DNA from: JAFGWO01 sp965603295
GTDB taxonomy: Bacteria > BMS3Abin14
DNA: 12,139 nucleotides
Direction: 5' to 3'
Assembly: GCA_965603295.1 (NCBI GenBank)
Contig: CBFDCL010000066.1
Span: 1 to 12,139, forward strand
Every line of letters begins with the position of its first letter. The stretch's first letter is position 1. Positions 7,502 through 12,139 of this stretch are shown piece after piece. The notes under the pieces are model-generated. The model was not told the origin of the DNA. It did no database searches and saw only the letters and a program-made list of their open reading frames with translations. The position numbers were made by a program, and so were the translations under genes.

Positions 7502-7518
7502 TTCAGATTCTGTGCCAA
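7502..7518 (-). promoter_or_regulatory. Possible sigma-54 (RpoN) promoter before the sugar transferase
   Basis: The minus strand reads TTGGCACAGAATCTGAA. The -24 element TGGCAC is perfect. The -12 element is CTGAA where the consensus is TTGCW: its G is at the correct distance, but the following C is A. A transcript would begin about 50 bases before the TTG start of the sugar transferase. One key mismatch keeps confidence low. Confidence 0.3.
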
Positions 7519-7531
7519 GTTTGGAGAATCT
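7505..7531. repeat. Nested inverted repeat overlapping the sigma-54-like box
   Basis: On the minus strand, outer arms AGATTC and GAATCT (6 bp) enclose inner arms CCAA and TTGG (4 bp, loop AC), with 1 and 4 unpaired bases between them. It could be an operator or an RNA stem. It overlaps the TGGCAC of the candidate promoter. Confidence 0.45.
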
Positions 7532-7590
7532 TTATTTATCAATGTGTTACACCAAAACAATTCTGTTTTTGATTCCTGGCACCGCCTTGC

Positions 7591-7610
7591 ATGGGAAAAA
7601 AACTTCCCAT
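7591..7610. repeat. Perfect 7-bp hairpin in the leader
   Basis: ATGGGAA and TTCCCAT pair across a 6-base loop. On the minus strand the loop is GTTTTT and no T-tract follows the stem, so it is not a standard terminator. Confidence 0.45.
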
Positions 7611-7696
7611 CAAAAACCCCTCTTCTCTTATATGTGTAAAAGATTTCCCAAAAAGTTGGGGATAACGGCTATCGAGTGGAATGTTCAGGAGGATTT

Positions 7697-7733
7697 GGTC
7701 CGGGTACAGCTCCGCCATACCGTGCCCGGGACC
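7697..7733 (-). promoter_or_regulatory. Stem-loop 31 bases downstream of the nusG-like stop codon
   Basis: On the minus strand GGTCC pairs with GGACC. After one bulged C, GGG pairs with CCC, then one C-A mismatch, then AC with GT and GG with CT. This gives about 12 pairs around a 10-base loop TATGGCGGAG. No T-tract follows, so it is unlikely to be an intrinsic terminator. The loop and the bases after it (GGCGGAGCTGT) partly resemble the RfaH ops core GGCGGTAGCGT, with one base missing. Its position next to a NusG-paralog gene makes it a candidate recognition or anti-termination element. The stem is seen in the sequence; the role is inference. Confidence 0.4.
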
Positions 7734-7763
7734 GGCATGAAACAAACGTATGTCGGGTCCACA

Positions 7764-8339
7764 TCAAAGCGGTTGAACCTGATAATTATCGACTTCAATG
7801 GTTGCCTGATAGAGGAGATCCATGAGGACCTGAACACGGCCCCTGGCCGTTTCACACCTCGAGATCGTCCCCACCATGTCACGCAACGGTTCGGACAAAA
7901 ACCGCACTTTCTGCCCCGGTACCAGATCCGGGGAGGTATCGATGACCCCTTCCGCATCCATGTTTTCGAGAAAGAACCGGACAATATTCTCATCCAGTAT
8001 CGGGGGATCGTTTATTCCGAAACGCACAAGGTTGTTAACACCTTTGGCCCACCGGACCTGACCGTAGTCGTCAGGGAAAGCGAACCGCACGAAAACGTAA
8101 CCCGGAAAAAGGGGAACAATCTCCTGCCGGCGACGCCGGAACCGGAATTCCCTGGTCATGGGGCACAGGGTTTCGATCCCTTTTCGTTCTATCTCTCTCT
8201 GGCAAAGTTTTTCTTCCCTCGCTTTGGCCTTCAGGACATACCATCGGCGATCCGATGGAAGACTACAGGCCTCACTCCCGGCCATTTCGGGATTCCGGGG
8301 CCGCAGGTTATTGAATTCGGAAGACATCACGTCCTTCAT
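7764..8339 (-). CDS. NusG-paralog transcription antiterminator (RfaH/UpxY/LoaP-like)
   Basis: This is a 191-residue protein with a NusG N-terminal (NGN) domain at about 32-120, beginning RRWYVLKAKAREEKLCQREI and containing PLFPGYVFVRF at 76-86, and a C-terminal KOW domain at about 140-180 (GQKVRF at 142-147, then MVGTISR and a VQVLMDLL strand). The NGN domain binds RNA polymerase at the transcribing complex; specialised paralogs let it read through long polysaccharide operons. Position inside an EPS operon, rather than beside secE and ribosomal genes, and divergence from housekeeping NusG support a specialised role. The first 31 residues are a poorly conserved extension. The ATG at 8339 has a GGAGG site 7 bases upstream. 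It begins 15 bases after the kinase gene. Confidence 0.9.
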   Translation of the reverse strand: MKDVMSSEFNNLRPRNPEMAGSEACSLPSDRRWYVLKAKAREEKLCQREIERKGIETLCPMTREFRFRRRRQEIVPLFPGYVFVRFAFPDDYGQVRWAKGVNNLVRFGINDPPILDENIVRFFLENMDAEGVIDTSPDLVPGQKVRFLSEPLRDMVGTISRCETARGRVQVLMDLLYQATIEVDNYQVQPL

Positions 8340-8354
8340 CGCTGATCCTCCGGT

Positions 8355-9161
8355 TCAGGAACTCTTCCCGTAATAGCCGTAGGCCCCGTACTTCTGACCC
8401 GGCGGCGTTTTTACCGCATTGAGAATGACTCCCAAGATTTTCGCCCCCTCGAGGGCTTCCTTCGCCTGCTCCAGGTCGTCCTGACCATCCCGGCCTGCCC
8501 TGAGGACAAGTAAAACTCCGTCGCATTGCTGGGCGATGACAGCCGTCTCCGGCATGGGAAAGGCGGGCGGGGAATCGATGATGATAAAGCGAAACCTCTC
8601 CTTCAGGTCTTTTATTAGATGGTTCAGCTTCTTTCCCCGCAGGTCGTCTATGAACGCATCGGTAAAATTTCCGCTGGGGAAATAAACCATATCGAAAAAA
8701 CCAGTATCGAGCAGTACCTTGTCGGTTTCTTCTGTCCGGGTGATCACGTCCACCAGACCGGGAAAGCTGTCATTTTTGATCCCAAGGTATTTCCGGCTTG
8801 TACCTCGTCGAGTGTCCGCGTCCAGGAAGAGGGTTTTTCCGCCGTACGACCTGGCGAAGACCATGGCAAGGTTAACCGCGCACGTGGTTTTCCCCACTCC
8901 CAGGCTGGATCCGGTAATGAGGATCGCTTTCCCTTTGCTCCTTTCGGTCGTTTTCAACTCCTGTTCGAGACGGTGCTTTAAAAACCGGAAATATTCGCTT
9001 TCGATGGAGCGGGGCTGGTGGAATACAACCAACCGTTCATCCAGGTTGCCCAGTCTGGTGCTGGTTACGGGGCTATCTGAAGAGTTTTCATTCTCAGCAT
9101 CGGTTTCGAAATTCCGCAGCAGAATTTCAGTAACGGTTTTTTCGAAATCGTTTTCGGACAT
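8355..9161 (-). CDS. CpsD/BY-kinase family tyrosine autokinase of polysaccharide export
   Basis: This is a cytoplasmic P-loop protein of 268 residues counted from ATG. Walker A is GSSLGVGKTT at 84-93 (K91), Walker A' is TLFLDAD around 110-116, and Walker B is FIIIDSPP at 192-199. An EYFRFLKHRL segment near 56-65 fits the activation/oligomer-contact helix of BY-kinases. The C terminus carries four tyrosines in YGAYGYY (258-264), the expected autophosphorylation cluster, though shorter than in many homologs. The partner is the Wzz-type protein encoded just upstream, whose cytoplasmic tail would activate it; phosphorylation cycles set polymer export and length. I chose the ATG at 9161, which overlaps the wzz-like stop as TGATG, with AAGGA 8 bases upstream. 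A GTG at 9164 is one codon earlier and cannot be excluded. Confidence 0.93.
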   Translation of the reverse strand: MSENDFEKTVTEILLRNFETDAENENSSDSPVTSTRLGNLDERLVVFHQPRSIESEYFRFLKHRLEQELKTTERSKGKAILITGSSLGVGKTTCAVNLAMVFARSYGGKTLFLDADTRRGTSRKYLGIKNDSFPGLVDVITRTEETDKVLLDTGFFDMVYFPSGNFTDAFIDDLRGKKLNHLIKDLKERFRFIIIDSPPAFPMPETAVIAQQCDGVLLVLRAGRDGQDDLEQAKEALEGAKILGVILNAVKTPPGQKYGAYGYYGKSS

Positions 9162-10801
9162 CACATCATTCCTTTCAAGTTTGCCTTAATGGTGGAGATG
9201 AACTCTCCCACGTCCATCACAAAGTGATCAAACAGCATCAGGAAGAAAATCATGCCCAGAACCGTAACTCCCGCGGCGATGAGGACCTGTTTCCCCCATT
9301 TCTGCCGGTCCCCGGAGGACGAAATGAAGGGAATCCCTATCATGATGGCGAATTCGTTGTTCTTTTTGATCTGTTTGAGGGAATAAAAAACCGGGAACAG
9401 GATCTCCAGCAGAAAGGCCAACCCCACCCCTGAACCAAGACCGCCCATAAAACCCAGGACGATGATCTTCATTCTGTCGGGAAGATAGGGCTTCTCCGGG
9501 AAGTTTGCGGGATCGAGGATCTGGAAGTTCTCCCCCTGCTGACGGCTTTCCAGGTTTTCCGACAATGTAGCTTCCAACATCTTGTTGAGCAGGTCATCAT
9601 AGCTTTCCTTGGTGTTCTCGTAATCCCTGGTGAGTTGGAGAAGGCGCTGCTCCCGGGTCGGTGCTACTTCAACACGTTCCTGATACTGTTTAATGCGCCT
9701 TCTGAGCTCCTTTTCTTCCTGCTTGAGGGACGAAACGCGTGGTTTGAATTCGTTATACTGCCGCCTTAAGTTGGTCATTTCCATGGAGACGGCGGGAAGC
9801 GTTGCAACAACAGCCGATGAGCCACCCTCTCCCCGGGAGGAGGCCAGGTTTTCCGTTACAGTCCGGAGCCGTCCATCAAGGCGGGCCAGCTCTTTCCTGG
9901 CAGCGATGAGATCCGGGTGCTTGTCGGTGTACTGAGCCTCCAGACTTACAACCAGTTGCCGCTGGTCGTTTCGTTGGGTAAGAAGCTGATTTAATGTGGT
10001 GTCAGTCACGGTTTCCAGTTCGTTTTCTGCCATGATGGTGTTGGCCACCGTCATCTCGCCTTCCAGCCGGCTGATCTCCCGCTCGATAAGCATGAGGCGG
10101 TCCTCGGTCTCCCGCTGGGATTCGAGATTGCCTGAAAGCCGTGTGTTCAGGTTGTCAAGCATTCTTAAATTGGCTTCGAGCTGGTCTGGAAGTTCTCCCA
10201 TGTAGGCGCTTTTGTATTCCTGGATAGCGTTTTCCTGCTGCTCGAGGATCTCTTTGAGCTTCTGGAGCTCCTCCTCGATGAAAAGGGTCGTCCCATGGGC
10301 CTGTTGCTCACGGATGTGGAGGCTTTCCTCGATGAAAAGGGAAACGAGCCTTGAAACCGCCAGCATGGCTTTGTTGGGTTCCCCGTGGATGAAACTCACC
10401 TGGAAGAAATCTGCCGACGGCCTTCGGGGAGGAACCTCGATCGAAAGATTTTGCCGCATGCGGGCTACAAGAACTTCCGAGGGTACATTCCCAGCCACCA
10501 TCTCCGGGTAAAGGTCCAGTTCATCAATGACCTTCATGAGCTTTGTACGGCTGCTCATCTGCTGCGTGACCGTCCGCAGCCGGGCCTCTAAATCCGAAGT
10601 TACGGTGGATCTCACGTATTCGGTGGGCACCTTTTGGGGCTCAATCAGGATAGAAGCGGTGCTCTGGTAGAGGTTCGGGAGATAGAGCCCCCAAAGGGTC
10701 ACAGCAACGAAGATGACCAGGAAGGGGGCAAGGATAGCCCATTTTCGTCTCCAGGCGATCTCAATAAAACGTTGGATGTCGTTTCCCGATTCTTCTGTCA
10801 T
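9161..10801 (-). CDS. Wzz-type polysaccharide chain-length determinant / co-polymerase
   Basis: This is a 546-residue inner-membrane protein. After a short cytoplasmic N terminus comes a membrane helix at about 21-42, then the Wzz domain (LYQSTASILIEPQKVP near 44-59) and a long periplasmic coiled coil at about 160-420. That region includes the KHPDLIAARKELARL segment at 294-308 and the family stretch PTREQRLLQLTRDYENTKES at 381-400. The proline-rich FPEKPYLPDR (434-443) leads into a second helix at 445-467. A cytoplasmic loop (471-503) and a third hydrophobic segment (504-525) follow, which simple Wzz proteins lack. It controls length and export of the polymer with the Wza-type protein and the CpsD-like kinase. 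Size and layout resemble the PEP-CTERM/XrtA-locus Wzz subfamily, by recollection of that family. It starts 18 bases after the barrel gene; the ribosome binding site is weak (AGGA 12 bases away). Confidence 0.92.
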   Translation of the reverse strand: MTEESGNDIQRFIEIAWRRKWAILAPFLVIFVAVTLWGLYLPNLYQSTASILIEPQKVPTEYVRSTVTSDLEARLRTVTQQMSSRTKLMKVIDELDLYPEMVAGNVPSEVLVARMRQNLSIEVPPRRPSADFFQVSFIHGEPNKAMLAVSRLVSLFIEESLHIREQQAHGTTLFIEEELQKLKEILEQQENAIQEYKSAYMGELPDQLEANLRMLDNLNTRLSGNLESQRETEDRLMLIEREISRLEGEMTVANTIMAENELETVTDTTLNQLLTQRNDQRQLVVSLEAQYTDKHPDLIAARKELARLDGRLRTVTENLASSRGEGGSSAVVATLPAVSMEMTNLRRQYNEFKPRVSSLKQEEKELRRRIKQYQERVEVAPTREQRLLQLTRDYENTKESYDDLLNKMLEATLSENLESRQQGENFQILDPANFPEKPYLPDRMKIIVLGFMGGLGSGVGLAFLLEILFPVFYSLKQIKKNNEFAIMIGIPFISSSGDRQKWGKQVLIAAGVTVLGMIFFLMLFDHFVMDVGEFISTIKANLKGMM

Positions 10802-10819
10802 GATTTAAACTGTTCCTTT

Positions 10820-12091
10820 TCAGCGAAGGATGCTTGAGGCAAGCAGTTCCAACCTTTTCTCGTCAAGATCCCCGTCTGGCAGTGTGCTCTCCCTGTTCTC
10901 AAAGACGGCCCCCCACTCCAGAAACCAAGTAGTGGAGGGGGTCCATCTCGCGTCTACACGCAGGATAACCGTTTCCTCCAACCTGTCCTCGATAGTCTCT
11001 CCAAAGCTCTCATCACGGTGAAATTCCACGCTTGGACGGATCCACAGCACCCTCGAGGCATCCCAGGTCACCCCCGCAACGAAAAAACCTGCGCTGGTCC
11101 ATTCCGCCTGAAAGTCCTGCGGGTCCTGAATGTGGGTGGAGATTTCCAGGGAAGTGTCCGCCGTAACAACACGTGACAGCGGCCCGGTGACGATGAACTC
11201 CCCCCTCGGTCTCAGGAGCCCGTTCTGGGAAGGAGTCTTCACGGCGTCGATCCCCAGGGCTCCTTCGTATGACCAGCCGGAAGCCACCTGTAGAATGTGC
11301 CGGACATCAAAACCGAGCCTCTCGGAGCTGTTCTCGGTACCGTCGGCCTCTTCAATGGTGATCTTCTCCCAGCTCAGATCGTAACCCCGCGTCAGGGCAG
11401 CCTGGACCCTGACATCCAGGTTCACGGCCCCGGAATACGTTTGCCAAGAGTCCATCAGCACCTCATCCTGTCCATCGGCAAATTCACCTTCCAGGGAAAG
11501 GGTTCCAACCCGGCTTACCGCTTTCGACCACTGGAGATTCGCGGACATCTCTTCCTCATCCTGTCCCTCGCTTTTCTCTTTTCTTTCGGTTAACTCCACC
11601 TGCCATAGGGAAATATCCGGCTTTTCGTCCCCCACCAAGAAACCCACCTCAGACACCTTTACCAGCCTCCGGCCCTGATCCAGATCATCAACGTCCGGAT
11701 CCCCGATATCGCGGGAGTTCCTGATTGTGCCCTCCACGCGTCCTGTCCCGGACCATAGATAACGGGCGTTGAAATCGAGGCTAAAGATCTCATCAGAACT
11801 GTGGCGGGTCTGACTGTCGATGGTCTCCCAACCCCCTTCCAGGCTGAGGCTGAAGGAACTTCGTCCCTGCTCCTCCAGGAGCTGAACACCAACCCCCTGG
11901 GTCAACAGGGAACCATTTTCCTGGAGATCGGGACCGTTGCGGTAAATGTTGTTGCTTCCTATGACCTCGGCGCGAGCGGTGCCGTCCACATCCCACGCGC
12001 TGGAATCCGATGGTGCCCCCACCAGAATCAACAGAGCCAGGAATAAAACTCCTCCAATACCTGTCGTCCCTTCGAAAAATCTCTTGATCAT
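10820..12091 (-). CDS. Outer-membrane beta-barrel-like protein of the polysaccharide export operon
   Basis: This is a 423-residue protein with a signal peptide: KR near the N terminus, hydrophobic VLFLALLILVG at 15-25, and a probable cleavage near SSA-W at about 30-33. The mature part is a run of alternating polar/hydrophobic strands rich in aromatic residues and short Asp/Gly/Ser turns (for example SFSLSLEGGWETI, GVTWDASRVLWIRPSVEFHR, TWFLEWGAVFENR), as expected for a transmembrane beta-barrel of roughly 16 or more strands. The C terminus (LELLASSILR) lacks the typical terminal aromatic residue. The start overlaps the stop of the Wza-like gene (ATGA) and the gene ends 18 bases before the wzz-like gene. 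Similarly placed barrels occur in exosortase-type EPS loci; a role as a porin-like export channel or in anchoring polymer is inference. Confidence 0.82.
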   Translation of the reverse strand: MIKRFFEGTTGIGGVLFLALLILVGAPSDSSAWDVDGTARAEVIGSNNIYRNGPDLQENGSLLTQGVGVQLLEEQGRSSFSLSLEGGWETIDSQTRHSSDEIFSLDFNARYLWSGTGRVEGTIRNSRDIGDPDVDDLDQGRRLVKVSEVGFLVGDEKPDISLWQVELTERKEKSEGQDEEEMSANLQWSKAVSRVGTLSLEGEFADGQDEVLMDSWQTYSGAVNLDVRVQAALTRGYDLSWEKITIEEADGTENSSERLGFDVRHILQVASGWSYEGALGIDAVKTPSQNGLLRPRGEFIVTGPLSRVVTADTSLEISTHIQDPQDFQAEWTSAGFFVAGVTWDASRVLWIRPSVEFHRDESFGETIEDRLEETVILRVDARWTPSTTWFLEWGAVFENRESTLPDGDLDEKRLELLASSILR

Positions 12092-12138
12092 GGCACCACC
12101 AATGTATCCCCCCGCTGAAGCACCATGTTGAACTCTCC
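12088..12138 (-). CDS. Probable polysaccharide export protein (Wza-type), last 16 residues (partial)
   Basis: The frame entering from the window edge reads GEFNMVLQRGDTLVVP and then TGA. The ending RGDTLVVP is the usual C-terminal pattern of SLBB-domain Wza-like export proteins (pGDvIvVP). Its stop overlaps the barrel gene start as ATGA, so the two are translationally coupled. Only 16 codons are visible, so the call rests on this tail plus the operon context. Confidence 0.65.
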   Translation of the reverse strand, partial: GEFNMVLQRGDTLVVP

Positions 12139-12139
12139 A

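Larger units (their letters stand above)
7442..7763 (-). other. 322-base structured leader between the nusG-like gene and the sugar transferase
   Basis: This is the longest stretch without a gene. On the minus strand it holds, in order, the stem-loop at 7697-7733, a small CCCAA/TTGGG hairpin at 7647-7660 followed by AAATCTTTT, a 7-bp perfect hairpin at 7591-7610, the nested dyad at 7505-7531 with a sigma-54-like box, and the sugar transferase ribosome binding site near 7451. A 68-codon frame (7539-7745) and a long plus-strand frame cross it, but neither resembles a known protein. The density of inverted repeats suggests a regulatory leader for the downstream glycan genes. Confidence 0.6.

Noticed and set aside
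7571..7610. Possible c-di-GMP (GEMM) riboswitch, because of a GCAAGGCGG segment after a hairpin
   Set aside because: The conserved GEMM core, tetraloop and receptor are not present; only a few bases are similar.
7647..7660. Intrinsic terminator after the nusG-like gene
   Set aside because: The stem is only 5 bp and the tail AAATCTTTT is not a continuous T-tract; kept only as part of the leader description.
7539..7745. A 68-codon minus-strand frame in the leader
   Set aside because: It starts at a TTG without a ribosome binding site and has no known similarity or hydrophobic segment; the DNA under it is better explained as hairpins.
7419..8345. A 308-codon plus-strand frame covering the leader and the antisense of the nusG-like gene
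   Set aside because: It lies opposite a gene with clear NGN and KOW domains, its translation resembles no known family, and it has no convincing ribosome binding site. Its length is notable but fits chance in a strand opposite a codon-biased gene.
1..12139. Mobile elements, CRISPR arrays, tRNA or rRNA genes
   Set aside because: I saw no transposase, direct-repeat array, terminal inverted repeats with target duplication, or cloverleaf-like segment on either strand.

Overview
The window carries twelve genes, ten complete and two cut by its ends. All lie on the minus strand, so transcription runs from position 12139 towards position 1. Base composition looks moderate in GC, roughly half by eye. 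An outer-membrane polysaccharide export system, together with an EtfAB operon followed by a membrane iron-sulfur reductase, points to an anaerobic or facultative Gram-negative bacterium. A Desulfobacterota (deltaproteobacterial) relative is my best guess; that is inference from gene content, not from a marker gene.

Polysaccharide export block (12138 to 7764). In transcription order there is the last 16 residues of a probable Wza-type export protein, a secreted outer-membrane beta-barrel-like protein, a 546-residue Wzz-type chain-length determinant, a separate CpsD/BY-kinase with a C-terminal tyrosine cluster, and a NusG paralog of the RfaH/UpxY/LoaP kind. Genes overlap or are spaced by less than 20 bases, so this is very likely one operon. 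The set resembles exosortase (XrtA/PEP-CTERM)-type EPS loci, but no exosortase is visible here.

Leader (7763 to 7442). This is the longest non-coding stretch, about 320 bases. It has a strong imperfect stem-loop just after the nusG-like gene, two smaller hairpins, and a nested inverted repeat overlapping a sigma-54-like -24 box.

Glycan synthesis and decoration block (7441 to 3090). A polyprenyl-phosphate sugar-1-phosphate transferase with an N-terminal GGDEF-like fold lacking its signature is followed by a NodB-type polysaccharide deacetylase, an ATP-grasp ligase and a phosphatidylserine-decarboxylase-family protein. The last three are tightly spaced. I infer that the transferase starts glycan assembly on the lipid carrier and that the next three modify or decorate a glycan or lipid; their substrates are unknown.

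Right-to-left end of the window (2900 to 1). A GNAT-fold protein of unknown substrate is followed by etfB, etfA and the N-terminal membrane part of an EtfAB-associated Fe-S oxidoreductase. These three genes form an electron-transfer module that would pass electrons between acyl-CoA dehydrogenases and the quinone pool. A 34-base palindrome sits in the 189-base gap between the decoration block and the GNAT gene and may mark a transcription-unit boundary.
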